From Parahalioglobus pacificus (GTDB taxonomy: Bacteria > Pseudomonadota > Gammaproteobacteria > Pseudomonadales > Halieaceae), in assembly GCF_014652275.1 (NCBI RefSeq), contig NZ_BMYM01000002.1, positions 958,065-1,022,064 of the forward strand: a stretch of DNA of 64,000 bases. Direction: 5' to 3'. A program made the translations under genes and the position numbers. Under the pieces are notes generated by a model. It was not told the DNA's origin. It saw only the letters and a list, made by a program, of their open reading frames with translations, and made no database searches. Positions within the stretch are counted from its first letter, which is position 1. Each line of letters starts with the position of its first letter. Below, piece by piece: positions 25,660 through 36,379 of the stretch.

Positions 25660-28323
25660 ATGGCGCAGGTGACAGTAGAGCAGCTCGCAGAAACAGTAGG
25701 CGCATCAGTCGATCGATTGTTGACGCAAATGAAGGAGGCGGGCTTGCCCCACTCCGACGCGGAGCAGGATGTATCTGAAGAGGACAAGCAAACGCTGCTT
25801 GCCTACCTCAAGCGCAGCCACGGCGAATCGACGGATGCGCCTAAGCGGATAACATTGAAGCGCAAAACGTTGAGCACGCTGCGTTCCAGTGGCTCGTCGG
25901 GTAAGAAGACCGTGGCGGTGGAAGTACGCAAGAAGCGCACGTATGTGAAGCGTGACCCTGAAGAACTGAAAGCGCTGGCAGAGGAAGAGGCGAGCACAGG
26001 CGTCGATACGGAAGAGCTCGTTGAGGAAGTTACAGCAGAGCCTGCTGTCGTTGAAGAAACCGTGGCGGAAGTCACGGCCGAGCCCGAGCCCGAGCCGGAA
26101 CCCGAGCCGGAGCCGGAGCCAGAAGAAACAGAAGAAGATCTGAAAAATCTGGATCCCGAAGTCCTGCGTCAGCGTGCAGCCGCACGTCGCAAGAAGAAGG
26201 AAGCCGAGGAGGTTGCTGCGCGCGAGGCCGCACTGGCAGCGCGTAAAGCCGAGCAGGAGCGCAAAGACGCGGAGGCGGCCGCCGCCAAAGCTAAAGAGAA
26301 AACGCAGGATGCTGCTGCCAAACGGCCCAAGCGTTTGCATGACGCACCTTCACCCACGCGCGAAGCGGATCGTCGCAAGCCCGCCCGTGGCCGTCTGGGC
26401 CGAAATGCGCCAGCCGGCCGTGGCAAGCAGCGTGGGCACAATCTCTCGCTGTCCGATCTGGATTCTGCCGAGTCAGGTGTGGGTCGACGTCGCGGTGGCC
26501 GTAAGCGCATGAAGGCGACGCACGAAGAACACTCCAAGCACGGCTTCGAGATGCCCACTGCCACTATCACCTATGAAGTAGAGCTGGGTGATGCCATCTC
26601 TGTAGGCGAGTTGGCCCAGGCGATGTCCGTGAAGTCCGGCGAAGTCATCAAAGAACTGATGAAGCTGGGTGTCATGGCCACTATCAACCAGATGATCGAT
26701 CAGGATACCGCCACGCTGGTGGTTGAAGAGATAGGTCACAAAGTGAAGGTTGTGAGTGAGGAAGTGCTGGAAGATGCACTGGAAGAAACCCTTGCCCAGC
26801 ATGAGGGTACGGCGGAGCCGCGTGCGCCCGTTGTTACGGTCATGGGTCATGTTGACCACGGTAAGACCTCACTGCTGGATTACATCCGTAAGAGTCATGT
26901 GGCGTCTGGCGAAGCGGGCGGCATTACCCAGCACATCGGCGCGTACCACGTTGAAACCGACGCGGGCATGATTTCCTTCCTGGATACACCCGGACATGCT
27001 GCCTTTACTGCGATGCGTGCGCGCGGTGCCAAGAGTACCGACCTTGTGATTCTGGTAGTTGCGGCCGACGATGGTGTGATGCCTCAAACCGAAGAGGCTG
27101 TACAGCACGCGCGCGCTGCCGAAGTACCTTTGATCGTAGCCGTGAACAAGATTGACAAGGAAGGGGCCGACCCCGACCGCGTCAAGAATGAGCTGGCTGC
27201 CAAGGATGTTATCCCCGAAGACTGGGGCGGTGACACGCAGTTCATCAGTGTGTCTGCGCACACTGGCGAAGGCATTCCCGAGCTGCTCGATGCGGTCTTG
27301 CTGCAGGCAGAGCTGCTGGAGCTTCAGGCTCCCCGTGACATACCGGCGCAGGGAATTGTTATCGAATCACGCCTGGATAAGGGCCGCGGTTCTGTGGCAT
27401 CTCTGCTGGTGCAAAGCGGAACGCTGCGCCAAGGCGATATTGTGCTCGCAGGACTGGAATACGGTCGTGTGCGCGCCATGTTGGACGAGAACGGCCAGCC
27501 GATTAAGGAAGCCGGCCCCAGTATCCCCGTTGAAATACTGGGCCTGAATGGTACGCCGGATGCGGGTGACCAGTTCGCCGCCATGGAGAGCGAACGCAAG
27601 GCGCGTGAGTTGGCTGAGTACCGGCAGGAAAAGAGCCGCGACTCCAAGATTCAGCGCCAGCAGGCAGCCAAGCTGGACAACATGTTCGAGAGCATGGCGG
27701 CTGGCGAACGCAAAGTACTTAATATTGTCGTCAAAGCCGATGTTCGTGGTTCGCTGGAGGCGATTCAGTCTGCCTTGCTGGACCTGGGCAACGACGAAGT
27801 GAAGGTCAACATCGTTTCCGGCGGCGTGGGCGGTATTGCTGAAACCGATGTGACGCTGTCTATGACGTCCAATGCCGTTATCTTCGGATTCAATGTTCGA
27901 GCCGATAACGCTGCCAAGCGTCTGGTAGAAGCCGAGGGCGTAGACCTGCGTTACTACAACGTCATCTACGATCTAATCGACGACGTAAAACAGGCCCTGT
28001 CCGGCATGTTGGCGCCGGAGCTGCGCGAGGAGATCGTCGGTATCGCAGAAGTACGCGATGTGTTTCGCTCGCCGAAGTTCGGCCAGATTGCCGGCTGTAT
28101 GGTTGTAGAGGGCACGGTATACCGATCCAAGCCTATCCGTGTATTGCGTGACAACGTGGTCATTTACGAGGGCGAGCTGGAATCCCTGCGTCGCTTCAAG
28201 GATGACGCCAATGAGGTTCGTAATGGCACCGAGTGTGGTATCGGTGTTAAGAACTACACCGACGTTAAAGTAGGCGACTTGATTGAAGTCTACGAGGTCA
28301 AGGAGATCTCCCGCTCACTCTAA
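25660..28323 (+). CDS. infB: Translation initiation factor IF-2
   Basis: An 887-residue GTPase that brings fMet-tRNA to the 30S subunit. The N-terminal IF2N domain is followed by a charged, low-complexity linker (about 100-290) that includes a pure Glu-Pro run near residues 143-156 and Ala/Lys/Glu helices. The G domain begins near 387, with G1 [12 protein letters not shown]3 [11 protein letters not shown] and G4 NKID, and then the C-terminal fMet-tRNA-binding domains. AAGGAG precedes the ATG. In E. coli shorter IF-2 forms start inside the gene; whether that happens here cannot be seen. Confidence 0.98.
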   Translation: MAQVTVEQLAETVGASVDRLLTQMKEAGLPHSDAEQDVSEEDKQTLLAYLKRSHGESTDAPKRITLKRKTLSTLRSSGSSGKKTVAVEVRKKRTYVKRDPEELKALAEEEASTGVDTEELVEEVTAEPAVVEETVAEVTAEPEPEPEPEPEPEPEETEEDLKNLDPEVLRQRAAARRKKKEAEEVAAREAALAARKAEQERKDAEAAAAKAKEKTQDAAAKRPKRLHDAPSPTREADRRKPARGRLGRNAPAGRGKQRGHNLSLSDLDSAESGVGRRRGGRKRMKATHEEHSKHGFEMPTATITYEVELGDAISVGELAQAMSVKSGEVIKELMKLGVMATINQMIDQDTATLVVEEIGHKVKVVSEEVLEDALEETLAQHEGTAEPRAPVVTVMGHVDHGKTSLLDYIRKSHVASGEAGGITQHIGAYHVETDAGMISFLDTPGHAAFTAMRARGAKSTDLVILVVAADDGVMPQTEEAVQHARAAEVPLIVAVNKIDKEGADPDRVKNELAAKDVIPEDWGGDTQFISVSAHTGEGIPELLDAVLLQAELLELQAPRDIPAQGIVIESRLDKGRGSVASLLVQSGTLRQGDIVLAGLEYGRVRAMLDENGQPIKEAGPSIPVEILGLNGTPDAGDQFAAMESERKARELAEYRQEKSRDSKIQRQQAAKLDNMFESMAAGERKVLNIVVKADVRGSLEAIQSALLDLGNDEVKVNIVSGGVGGIAETDVTLSMTSNAVIFGFNVRADNAAKRLVEAEGVDLRYYNVIYDLIDDVKQALSGMLAPELREEIVGIAEVRDVFRSPKFGQIAGCMVVEGTVYRSKPIRVLRDNVVIYEGELESLRRFKDDANEVRNGTECGIGVKNYTDVKVGDLIEVYEVKEISRSL

Positions 28324-28336
28324 GAGCGGCAGTGCC

Positions 28337-28744
28337 ATGGCCAAGGAATACAGTCGCACCCAGCGCGTTGCGGATTATCTGCAGCGCGAACTTGCATCAC
28401 TGATACAGCAGTCCTTGCGTGATCCGCGTCTGGGGATGATCAGTGTTACTGGAGTGACAGTGAGCAGGGACCTGTCCCACGCGCGCGTGTATTACACCCG
28501 CCTCGACAGCGATACCGAAGACGAGGCTAAAGAGGTGACCGCTGTGCTGAACAAAGCCAGCGGTTTCTTGCGCAACGAGCTGTCACGCGATGCCAGTATG
28601 CGCATGGTGCCACGCCTGAGCTTCTATTTTGACAGCAGTGTAGGGCAGGGCCGACACCTCGAGGGTTTGATCAGTCGCGCAGCGCAGGCAGATCGTGATT
28701 TGGGCCTGCGTCAGGACGAAGACCCAGACGGCGAGGAGTCCTAG
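28337..28744 (+). CDS. rbfA: Ribosome-binding factor A
   Basis: RbfA is a KH-fold protein that binds the 30S subunit and promotes 16S rRNA 5' maturation, also in cold. ATG 28337 (MAKEYSRTQRVADYLQREL) is the family start; the frame from 28283 would overlap infB. The 135-residue protein shows SVTGVTVSRDLSHARVYY and LRNELSRDASMRMVPRLSF, then an acidic tail. The stop shares one base with the truB GTG (TAGTG). Confidence 0.96.
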   Translation: MAKEYSRTQRVADYLQRELASLIQQSLRDPRLGMISVTGVTVSRDLSHARVYYTRLDSDTEDEAKEVTAVLNKASGFLRNELSRDASMRMVPRLSFYFDSSVGQGRHLEGLISRAAQADRDLGLRQDEDPDGEES

Positions 28745-29673
28745 TGGCACGGCGACGTCGCGGGCGCCCGGTAGACGGTATCCTGGTGCTGGATAAGCCG
28801 GTGGGCATGAGCTCTAACCAGGCCCTACAAAGTGCAAAACGCCTGTTTTTTGCTGCCAAGGCCGGTCACACGGGTTCACTGGATCCACTGGCGACCGGCG
28901 TACTGCCACTGTGTTTTGGTGAGGCGACGAAATTCTCCCAGTACCTGCTGGATGCCGACAAGGGCTACGCCAGTACTTTTGTATTGGGGCAGGCGACGAC
29001 CACCGGCGATGCCGAGGGCGAGATCACCACTACCCGAGACGCGTCGGCGCTCGATGAGCAACAGGTAGAGGTGGCCCTGGAAGCCTTTCGCGGTGAGATC
29101 GAGCAAGTGCCGTCGATGTTTTCTGCGATCAAGCAGGACGGTAAGCCGTTGTATAAGCTGGCTCGCGAAGGCAAGGCAGTAGAGCGTAAATCCCGACAGG
29201 TGGTGATTCACCGGCTGGAACTCAAGGCCTTCCGGTCAGGGGAGCGCGCAGAAATAGATATAGAGATAGAGTGCAGTAAAGGCACCTATGTGCGCTCCAT
29301 AGCCGAGGACCTTGGCCAAGCGTTGGGCGTAGGGGCACACGTCAGTGCATTGCGTCGCACGGCGGCCGGGCCCTTCAAACTGGAAGACAGCGTGACACTC
29401 GGAACGCTGGAAGCACTAAAGGCCAATGACAAGCTGGCAGAAATGGATGCACTGCTTCTGCCGGCAGACAATGCGCTGGAGGATTTACCCCTTGTGAGCC
29501 TCAGTGAGGCCGGGGGTTACTACCTGCGGCAGGGGCAGCCGGTATTGGTGCCAAATGCGCCCTGTGATGGTATGGTGCGCGTCGCTCTGGACAGCGGTGA
29601 GTTCCTGGGCGTTGGAGAGATATTAGATGATGGGCGCGTGGCGCCGCGTCGTCTGGTAGTCACCGGTCGGTGA
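28744..29673 (+). CDS. truB: tRNA pseudouridine-55 synthase
   Basis: TruB makes pseudouridine 55 in the T loop of tRNAs and also acts as a tRNA chaperone. The 309-residue protein begins with a short basic segment, then GILVLDKPVGMSSNQAL and the catalytic Asp motif GHTGSLDPLATGVLPLC (Asp near residue 45). A C-terminal PUA-like domain follows. GTG start overlapping the rbfA stop by one base. The order infB-rbfA-truB-rpsO-pnp is standard. Confidence 0.97.
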   Translation: MARRRRGRPVDGILVLDKPVGMSSNQALQSAKRLFFAAKAGHTGSLDPLATGVLPLCFGEATKFSQYLLDADKGYASTFVLGQATTTGDAEGEITTTRDASALDEQQVEVALEAFRGEIEQVPSMFSAIKQDGKPLYKLAREGKAVERKSRQVVIHRLELKAFRSGERAEIDIEIECSKGTYVRSIAEDLGQALGVGAHVSALRRTAAGPFKLEDSVTLGTLEALKANDKLAEMDALLLPADNALEDLPLVSLSEAGGYYLRQGQPVLVPNAPCDGMVRVALDSGEFLGVGEILDDGRVAPRRLVVTGR

Positions 29674-29775
29674 CGCGAACCTGTCTGTAAATCTGCACGG
29701 ACAGGCTCTTTTGATAATGGCGGTCGACGGTGGATGTAAATCCCGGGCCGGGGCAGATTGAGCGAGGAAATACAC

Positions 29776-30045
29776 ATGGCATTAACTGCTGAAAAGAAAG
29801 CGGAAATCGTAAAAGACTACCAGCAAGGCGAAGGCGACACTGGTTCCCCTGAAGTACAGGTAGCCCTGCTCACAGCAAACATTGAGCAGCTGCAGGGACA
29901 CTTCAAGTCGCACGCACAGGATCACCACTCACGCCGCGGCCTGATCCGCATGGTGAACCAGCGCCGCAAACTGCTGGACTACCTCAAGCGCAAGGACACT
30001 GCTCGCTACGCTGAACTGATCAAGCGTCTGGGTCTGCGTCGATAA
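29776..30045 (+). CDS. rpsO: Small ribosomal subunit protein uS15
   Basis: An 89-residue protein that binds the central domain of 16S rRNA. It begins [20 protein letters not shown] and contains the conserved rRNA-binding helix [23 protein letters not shown] 29776 with GAGGAA upstream is preferred to 29758. In E. coli it represses its own mRNA through a 5' pseudoknot; I did not verify such a fold in the 102-base gap after truB. Confidence 0.97.
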   Translation: MALTAEKKAEIVKDYQQGEGDTGSPEVQVALLTANIEQLQGHFKSHAQDHHSRRGLIRMVNQRRKLLDYLKRKDTARYAELIKRLGLRR

Positions 30046-30057
30046 GCCGCTTAGCTA

Positions 30058-30076
30058 CCGGGGCATCAGGCCCCGG
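30058..30076 (+). promoter_or_regulatory. GC-rich hairpin between rpsO and pnp
   Basis: CCGGGG (30058-30063) pairs with CCCCGG (30071-30076) around a seven-base loop with no T run after it. It is more likely an mRNA end-protection or processing hairpin in the pnp leader than a terminator. Confidence 0.45.
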
Positions 30077-30104
30077 TTGCCTTATCTAGAATTGGAGAAA
30101 AATA

Positions 30105-32222
30105 GTGAATCCAGTAACTAAAACATTCCAGTATGGCGGACAGACCGTCACGCTGGAGACGGGCCGAATTGCCCGCCAAGCCACTGGAGCAGTGCTGGTT
30201 ACAGTCGAAAATACGTCTGTACTGTGTACTGTTGTGGCAGAGAAAAATGCGCGTGACGGCCAGGACTTCTTCCCCCTGTCTGTGCACTACCAGGAGAAGA
30301 CTTACTCTGTAGGTAAAATCCCGGGTGGCTTCTTCAAGCGTGAAGCCCGCCCAAGCGAAAAAGAAACCCTGACCTCCCGTCTTATCGACCGTCCTATTCG
30401 TCCGCTGTTTGCAGACGGTTACATGGCGGAAGTACAGGTGGTTTGTACTGTGATGTCCGCTGATAAGCACATCGACCCAGATATTCCCGCAATGATCGGT
30501 ACCTCCGCGGCACTGGCTATCTCCGGCTGCCCCTTCAATGGTCCTATCGGTGGCGCGCGTGTCGGCTTCAACGAAGCGCAGGGTTACATGCTGAACCCCA
30601 CCTATGACCAATTGGCAGACAGCGAGCTGGACATGGTTGTTGCCGGCACCAAAGACGCCGTTCTGATGGTTGAGTCGCAGGCGAAAGAGCTGAGCGAAGA
30701 CCAGATGCTGGGTGCTGTGCTGTTTGCACACCAGGAGATGCAGACCGTTATCCAGGCGATCACCGAGCTGGTTGCAGAAGCTGGCAAGCCTCGTTGGAAT
30801 TGGCAGGCGCCTGTCATCGATCAGGCCCTGTTGGCCGCTGTTGAAGGTCAAGTTCAGAACGATCTGGGTGAAGCGTATCGCATCACCGAGAAGTCAGCGC
30901 GTTACGATCGCGTAGCTGAGATCCGTACTGCCTGCGTGGAAGCGCTGGCTGTTGAAGGTGGTACCGCCGCCGACGACGTAAAGGATATGTTCAAAAAGGT
31001 TGAGAAGAACCTGGTGCGCAAGCGCATCCTGGCTGGTGAGCCCCGCATTGACGGTCGTGACACCCGCACCGTGCGCCAGATTGCCTGTGAAGTTGATCTG
31101 CTGGCTAAAGCACACGGCTCCGCCTTGTTCACCCGCGGTGAAACTCAGGCCATCGGTACTGTGACTTTGGGCTCTACCCGTGACGCGCAGATCATCGATG
31201 CGCTGGAAGGCGAGCGTCGCGATCCCTTTATGCTGCACTACAACTTCCCTCCCTACTCAGTGGGTGAGGCAGGTCGCATCGGTTTCACCGGTCGTCGTGA
31301 AGTCGGTCACGGTCGCCTGGCGCGTCGTGGTCTGGCAGCTGTACTGCCGAACGAAGAAGAGTTCCCCTACACAGTGCGTGTGGTTTCGGAAATCACCGAA
31401 TCCAATGGTTCCAGCTCTATGGCGTCAGTCTGTGTGGGCTCTATGGCGATGATGGCCGCGGGCGTACCACTGAAGGCGCCTGTTGCCGGTATTGCAATGG
31501 GTCTGGTGAAAGACGGTAACCAGTTTGCCGTACTGACCGACATCCTGGGTGACGAAGATCACCTGGGTGACATGGACTTTAAAGTCGCCGGTACCGCCGA
31601 AGGTGTCACTGCACTGCAGATGGATATCAAGATCGAAGGTATCAACGAGCAGATTATGGAGATCGCTCTGGAGCAGGCGCTGCATGCGCGTCTGCATATC
31701 CTGGGCCAAATGAACGCTGTGTTGGCTGAGCCGCGTCAAGTGACTTCCGAGAACGCACCCAGCATGATTACGCTGAAAGTCGATTCCGACAAGATCCGCG
31801 ACATCATCGGTAAGGGCGGTGCAACCATTCGCTCAATCACCGAAGAGTCCGGTGCCACTGTCGATATCGACGATGACGGCACTGTACGTGTCTTCGGTCA
31901 GGACCAGGCGGCGCGCGACAAGGCGGTTGCCATGATTGAGGAAATCACGGCAGAAGCGGAAGTTGGTGCTATCTACACCGGTACCGTTGCTCGCATCGTA
32001 GACTTCGGTGCTTTCGTGAACATCCTGCCCGGCAAAGATGGCCTGGTACACATCTCCCAGATCGCCAATGAGCGTGTGGAGAACGTGACCGACCACCTGA
32101 GCGAAGGTGAGGAAGTACGCGTTAAGGTGCTGGACGTCGATCAGCGTGGTCGTATCAAGCTCTCCATCAAGGAGCTGCTGGAAGACGAAGCAGACGACGC
32201 ACCTGCAGAGGCTGCCGAATAA
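30105..32222 (+). CDS. pnp: Polyribonucleotide nucleotidyltransferase (PNPase)
   Basis: A 3'-5' phosphorolytic exoribonuclease of the RNA degradosome. The 705-residue protein has two RNase PH domains (about 1-220 and 310-540, joined by a helical domain), then KH ([20 protein letters not shown], near 560) and S1 ([20 protein letters not shown], near 630) domains, and an acidic tail. GTG start with GGAG at good spacing. It ends the rimP operon at a strong terminator. Confidence 0.98.
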   Translation: MNPVTKTFQYGGQTVTLETGRIARQATGAVLVTVENTSVLCTVVAEKNARDGQDFFPLSVHYQEKTYSVGKIPGGFFKREARPSEKETLTSRLIDRPIRPLFADGYMAEVQVVCTVMSADKHIDPDIPAMIGTSAALAISGCPFNGPIGGARVGFNEAQGYMLNPTYDQLADSELDMVVAGTKDAVLMVESQAKELSEDQMLGAVLFAHQEMQTVIQAITELVAEAGKPRWNWQAPVIDQALLAAVEGQVQNDLGEAYRITEKSARYDRVAEIRTACVEALAVEGGTAADDVKDMFKKVEKNLVRKRILAGEPRIDGRDTRTVRQIACEVDLLAKAHGSALFTRGETQAIGTVTLGSTRDAQIIDALEGERRDPFMLHYNFPPYSVGEAGRIGFTGRREVGHGRLARRGLAAVLPNEEEFPYTVRVVSEITESNGSSSMASVCVGSMAMMAAGVPLKAPVAGIAMGLVKDGNQFAVLTDILGDEDHLGDMDFKVAGTAEGVTALQMDIKIEGINEQIMEIALEQALHARLHILGQMNAVLAEPRQVTSENAPSMITLKVDSDKIRDIIGKGGATIRSITEESGATVDIDDDGTVRVFGQDQAARDKAVAMIEEITAEAEVGAIYTGTVARIVDFGAFVNILPGKDGLVHISQIANERVENVTDHLSEGEEVRVKVLDVDQRGRIKLSIKELLEDEADDAPAEAAE

Positions 32223-32243
32223 CTCGCAGTCTTTAGAGAATAG

Positions 32244-32276
32244 AAAGGGCGCATCTTCGGATGCGCCCTTTTTTTT
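32244..32276 (+). terminator. Strong intrinsic terminator with UUCG tetraloop after pnp
   Basis: AAAGGGCGCATC (32244-32255) pairs with GATGCGCCCTTT (32260-32271) closed by C-TTCG-G, followed by more T. The extra-stable UUCG loop and long T run make this one of the clearest terminators in the window. Confidence 0.9.
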
Positions 32277-32328
32277 GCCCCGTGATGGTCGGCTAGTTGT
32301 GCAGTCAGGTCTAAGCGGCGCTTCTCAG

Positions 32329-34260
32329 CTAGCTACTGCGGTTATCGATGAGATCCTGCACCACGCCGGGGTCGGCCAGTGTAGAGGTATCACCCAGGTT
32401 CTCGAGCTCATTCTCGGCGATCTTGCGCAGTATGCGTCGCATGATTTTTCCGGAACGCGTCTTAGGTAGCCCCGGCGCCCACTGGATGACATCCGGTTTG
32501 GCAATGGGGCCTATCTCGGCCACGCATAGCTGTACCAGCTCATCGCGCAGGCTATCGCTGGGTGTCACACCTGCCATCGGTGTGACATAAGCGTAGATAC
32601 CCTGGCCCTTGATGTCGTGCGGATAGCCCACGACAGCGGCCTCCGCGATGTCATCATGCAGCACTAGCGCGCTCTCGACTTCGGCTGTGCCCATACGGTG
32701 GCCTGACACGTTAAGTACGTCGTCTACCCGTCCAGTAATCCAGTAGTAGCCATCCTCGTCACGCGTAGCGCCGTCGCCTGTAAAGTAGTAGCCATCGTAA
32801 TGACTGAAGTAAGTATCGATCAGGCGCTGGTGGTCGCCGTACACGGTGCGTATTTGGCTGGGCCATGAACTCTTGATCACCAGATAGCCGGCACCGGGTC
32901 CCTCAATTTCGCTGCCGTCTTCATTCAGCAGGGCTAATTCAACACCAAAGAAGGGCAGTGTGGCCGACCCCGGTTTGAGGTCTGTAGCGCCCGGCAGCGG
33001 TGTAATCATCTGGCCGCCTGTCTCAGTTTGCCACCAGGTGTCTACGATGGGACAGCGCGAGTCGCCGACGACCCGGTAGTACCACTCCCAAGCTTCCGGA
33101 TTGATCGGTTCACCCACCGAGCCCAGCAGTCTCAGGCTTGCCCGCGAACTACGTGTCACGGGCTCGTCACCCACAGCGTGCAGTGCCCTAATGGCGGTGG
33201 GTGCTGTGTAGAAGGTAGCCACCTGGTGCTTGTCCACGACTTCCCAACAGCGTCCTGCATCCGGGTAGGTGGGAACGCCTTCAAACATCAGGCTGGTCGC
33301 GCCATTGCTGAGTGGACCGTAGACAATATAGGTGTGACCGGTGACCCAGCCCACATCGGCAGTACACCAGAACACCTCGTTATTCCGATAATCAAAGGTG
33401 TACTTGAAGGTCATGGTGGCCTGCAGCAGGTAGCCGCCCGTGGTGTGCAGAACACCCTTGGGTTTGCCGGTGGAGCCGGAGGTGTAAAGAATGAACAGCG
33501 GGTCCTCGGCATCCATGGGCTCGGGCTCGCAGTCGCCGGCAGCCACACCGGTGAGCTCGTGATACCACTGGTCCCTGCCGCTGTGCCAATCGATCTGGCC
33601 TCCTGTGCGCTTCACTACCAGACAGGTATGCACGCCCGGGCAGGCCGCCAGCGCTTTATCGGTGTTGGCTTTTAGCGGTATGGGCTTGCCGCCGCGAACG
33701 CCCTCATCTGCAGTGATCACTGTTTGGCAGTCCGAATCGAGAATCCGGTCTTTCAGAGCCTCGGGTGAGAAGCCACCGAAAACCACGGAATGAATCGCCC
33801 CGATTCTGGCACAGGCCAGCATGGCGTAAGCCGCCTCGGGCACCATAGGCATATAGATACAAACGCGGTCGCCTTTTTTCACGCCCCTTGATCGCAGTGC
33901 ATTGGCGAGCTTGCACACCTCGGTTTTTAGCTGGGCGTAGCTTATGTGGGCGCTGTCATTGGGGTCGTCGCCTTCCCAGATAAAGGCCGTCTGGTCTGCG
34001 CGCGCGGGTAGATGCCTGTCGATACAGTTAACGCTGGCGTTAAGAATGCCACCGCTGAACCACGCGGCCTCGCCGTTACTGAAGTCGAAGGCTCGGACGG
34101 TATGCCAGAGTGCGTCCCAGGACAGGTGCTCCTCGGCCATTTCACCCCAGAAGGCGTCGGGCTCGGCGATTGATCGCTGGTACATCGCCTGGTAGCGCGC
34201 TTTGTCGATGTGCGCGTCGCTGAAGCTGGCGGGAACGGGATGGACTGGGAACTCAGACAT
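32329..34260 (-). CDS. acs: Acetyl-coenzyme A synthetase
   Basis: Acs activates acetate to acetyl-CoA via acetyl-AMP. The 643-residue protein carries the adenylate-forming motifs [39 protein letters not shown] and the C-terminal lysine motif [17 protein letters not shown], where acetylation controls activity in relatives. It is the last gene of the dksA-cbrAB-pcnB-pan cluster on this strand, 125 bases after panC, and probably has its own control: a perfect inverted repeat lies just before the start. No good Shine-Dalgarno precedes the ATG. Confidence 0.97.
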   Translation of the reverse strand: MSEFPVHPVPASFSDAHIDKARYQAMYQRSIAEPDAFWGEMAEEHLSWDALWHTVRAFDFSNGEAAWFSGGILNASVNCIDRHLPARADQTAFIWEGDDPNDSAHISYAQLKTEVCKLANALRSRGVKKGDRVCIYMPMVPEAAYAMLACARIGAIHSVVFGGFSPEALKDRILDSDCQTVITADEGVRGGKPIPLKANTDKALAACPGVHTCLVVKRTGGQIDWHSGRDQWYHELTGVAAGDCEPEPMDAEDPLFILYTSGSTGKPKGVLHTTGGYLLQATMTFKYTFDYRNNEVFWCTADVGWVTGHTYIVYGPLSNGATSLMFEGVPTYPDAGRCWEVVDKHQVATFYTAPTAIRALHAVGDEPVTRSSRASLRLLGSVGEPINPEAWEWYYRVVGDSRCPIVDTWWQTETGGQMITPLPGATDLKPGSATLPFFGVELALLNEDGSEIEGPGAGYLVIKSSWPSQIRTVYGDHQRLIDTYFSHYDGYYFTGDGATRDEDGYYWITGRVDDVLNVSGHRMGTAEVESALVLHDDIAEAAVVGYPHDIKGQGIYAYVTPMAGVTPSDSLRDELVQLCVAEIGPIAKPDVIQWAPGLPKTRSGKIMRRILRKIAENELENLGDTSTLADPGVVQDLIDNRSS

Positions 34261-34269
34261 GGAGAGGGC

Positions 34270-34293
34270 GACTCTTATCGATAGTTAAGAGTC
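34270..34293 (-). promoter_or_regulatory. Inverted repeat immediately before acs
   Basis: GACTCTTA (34270-34277) and TAAGAGTC (34286-34293) are perfectly inverted around eight bases, ten bases from the acs start. It may be a DNA operator or an mRNA hairpin limiting ribosome access. Confidence 0.5.
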
Positions 34294-34385
34294 AGATCAT
34301 ACTGCCCGATAAGGACTGCGCAAGCGTTGCCGAGCCGGTATGAAGGTGGATACTGTTGGAGTGGTGTTTTCGGTGGCGTTGCGCG

Positions 34386-35270
34386 TTAAGAGCTTGCGAG
34401 CATGCCCCAGTCAGACACCGGATTGACGCTGAGGCGTACATTGTCGATAAGGCGCGTCTTACCCAATCGGGCGGCGGCCAGTATTGCGATCTCTTCAGTG
34501 TCCTCGGACACAGCGCGCAGGGTGCGTGCATCGCGAACGGCAAAATAATCAGGGTCAAAGCCGGCTTGCAGCAACTGCATGCGTGCGTGTGATTCCAGCT
34601 GCAGGAAGTTGTCAAAGCCGCAGGCGATGGCTTCGCGGCAGCTGTTGAGCGTTTCGTGCAGCAGCGGTGCCACACTGCGCTCTTCAGCGCTGAGGTAGCC
34701 ATTGCGTGAACTCAGTGCGAGACCATCGTTGGCACGTGTTGTGGCGACGCCAACGATCTCTACAGGCATATACAGATCGTCCACCATCTTGCGAATGATG
34801 GACAGCTGCTGGAAGTCCTTTTCACCGAACAGTGCGACGTCGGGGCGCACGATGTTGAACAATTTGTTCACGACCGTGGTGACGCCATCGAAGTGCCCAG
34901 GCCGGCTGCTACCGCAAAGAGTCTCGGACAAATCAGGCACGCGCACCTTGGTGTGCAGGGCCATGCCCTCCGGGTAGATTTGATCCACGTCCGGATTGAA
35001 CAGATACGCCACGCCCTCGGAAAAGAGTTTTTCCTTGTCGGCAGCCAGAGTGCGAGGGTAGGCATCCAGATCTTCGTTGGCACCGAACTGCAGGGGATTA
35101 ACGAAGATACTCACAACTACAAGATCGGCACAGCTACGCGCGCGACGCACCAGGTCAAGGTGGCCTTCATGCAGATTTCCCATGGTGGGAACGAAGGCAA
35201 TACGCTGCCCTGCGCCGCGGGCGCGATTCAGGCAGGACTGTAGTGCAGCGTTGCTGGTAACGGTGCGCAT
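34386..35270 (-). CDS. panC: Pantothenate synthetase
   Basis: PanC joins pantoate and beta-alanine with ATP. The 294-residue protein starts MRTVTSNAALQ at 35270 (the frame is open further up, but that region is non-coding leader). It shows the HxGH nucleotide motif in FVPTMGNLHEGHLDLV, the pantoate site region VSIFVNPLQFG, and the second motif ALSSRNGYLS. Gene panB lies upstream on the same strand but 312 bases away, and panC seems to have its own promoter (35348-35376). Confidence 0.97.
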   Translation of the reverse strand: MRTVTSNAALQSCLNRARGAGQRIAFVPTMGNLHEGHLDLVRRARSCADLVVVSIFVNPLQFGANEDLDAYPRTLAADKEKLFSEGVAYLFNPDVDQIYPEGMALHTKVRVPDLSETLCGSSRPGHFDGVTTVVNKLFNIVRPDVALFGEKDFQQLSIIRKMVDDLYMPVEIVGVATTRANDGLALSSRNGYLSAEERSVAPLLHETLNSCREAIACGFDNFLQLESHARMQLLQAGFDPDYFAVRDARTLRAVSEDTEEIAILAAARLGKTRLIDNVRLSVNPVSDWGMLASS

Positions 35271-35582
35271 GTAAAACCACTCCCTTGCGGCGGAACGGTG
35301 ATGCAAAACCTCTTTTTCAAGGCCTACAGAGCCTTGATCGGGCGCCAAGTATGCCCCACGGCCTACGGGTCATCAACGTTGAAATAGGAAATATTTACAA
35401 TGTGTTGTTACCGATTCACCCAGAAAAAGTGTGCTACTTCGGAAAAGTGCTACCAATTGATAGTAAGTACCTACTTGGTATTATGAGGTGGAGATGATAG
35501 CGAGTGGACGCACCGCTGAGTGATCGCAGCGTGTATCGGGCAGGTGTTTGGGTTGAGTTGGCTTCGCGCTGAGCCTGCAAGC
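35271..35582 (-). promoter_or_regulatory. panB-panC intergenic region with probable panC promoter
   Basis: This 312-base stretch holds no convincing gene. On the minus strand TTGATG-N17-CATACT (35376 down to 35348) is a fair sigma70 promoter, followed by a small CAAGGC/GCCTTG hairpin in the leader. Further upstream an AT-rich part contains inverted TACCAA/TTGGTA and AAGTA/TACTT (about 35450-35482) and a direct repeat GTGCTAC in plus-strand reading (about 35432 and 35446). These look like binding sites for an unknown regulator. Confidence 0.45.
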
Positions 35583-36374
35583 TTACTCGTAGGTGTGCTC
35601 GTTCCGGGGGTAGTCACCGTTTTTCACTGCCTGTACGAAAGCTGCCAGTCCATCTGCGATGGACTCTTGCCCGGCCATGAAGTTCTGTACGAAGCGCGGT
35701 GTGTGCGTGGACAGGCCCAGCAAGTCGTGCATCACCAACACTTGTGCATCGGTTCCTGCGCCGGCACCGATACCAATCACCGGGATATCCAGCTTCGAGC
35801 TGATGTCTGTGGCCAGGTGCGCCGGCACACACTCAAGCACCAAAAGGCTGGCCCCTGCGTCCTGAATCTCCACCGCATCCGCCAGAATGGATTTGGCTTC
35901 CTTGGGGGTGCGTCCCTGCACGCGGTAGCCGCCGAAGGCGTTTACAGATTGAGGTGTCAGTCCCAAGTGGGCACAGACGGGAACACCGCGCTCTACCAGG
36001 CTGTGAATACTGTCGCTGAGCCAGACACCACCTTCCATCTTCACCATCTGGGCACCGGCTTGCATCAGCGCTGTGGCGTTATGCAATGTTTGCTCGGTGT
36101 TGGTGTAGCTCATAAACGGCATATCTGCGATGACCAGTGAATTCGGCTGGCCACGCGTTACGCACTCTGTATGGTAGGCCATATCGTCGATAGTCACTGG
36201 AATGGTGCTGTCGTGCCCCTGCAGGACCATGCCCAGTGAGTCACCCACCAAAATAGTCTCGGCACCTGCGTCGCTCACCAGTCGGGCGAAGGTAGCGTCA
36301 TAGGCCGTAATGCAAACGAATTTTTCACCCGCAGCCTTCATGCGATCCAGCGTGCTGATTGTGATCTTAGGCAT
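35583..36374 (-). CDS. panB: 3-methyl-2-oxobutanoate hydroxymethyltransferase
   Basis: PanB makes ketopantoate from 2-oxoisovalerate and methylene-tetrahydrofolate, the first step of pantothenate synthesis. The 263-residue protein shows CITAYDATFARLVSDAGAE, the metal site VGDSLGMVLQGHDSTIPVT, MVKMEGG and IPVIGIGAGAGTDAQVLVMHD. It starts five bases after the stop of the deoxynucleoside kinase, so it belongs to the pcnB-folK transcript. The folate link (folK upstream, folate cofactor here) may explain the clustering. Confidence 0.97.
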   Translation of the reverse strand: MPKITISTLDRMKAAGEKFVCITAYDATFARLVSDAGAETILVGDSLGMVLQGHDSTIPVTIDDMAYHTECVTRGQPNSLVIADMPFMSYTNTEQTLHNATALMQAGAQMVKMEGGVWLSDSIHSLVERGVPVCAHLGLTPQSVNAFGGYRVQGRTPKEAKSILADAVEIQDAGASLLVLECVPAHLATDISSKLDIPVIGIGAGAGTDAQVLVMHDLLGLSTHTPRFVQNFMAGQESIADGLAAFVQAVKNGDYPRNEHTYE

Positions 36375-36379
36375 GGGGA

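Noticed and set aside
35285..35497. 70-codon plus-strand frame in the panB-panC gap
   Set aside because: No ribosome-binding site, and it lies across the panC promoter; the region is better read as regulatory DNA.
35520..36140. 206-codon plus-strand frame opposite panB
   Set aside because: Antisense to panB, no domain.
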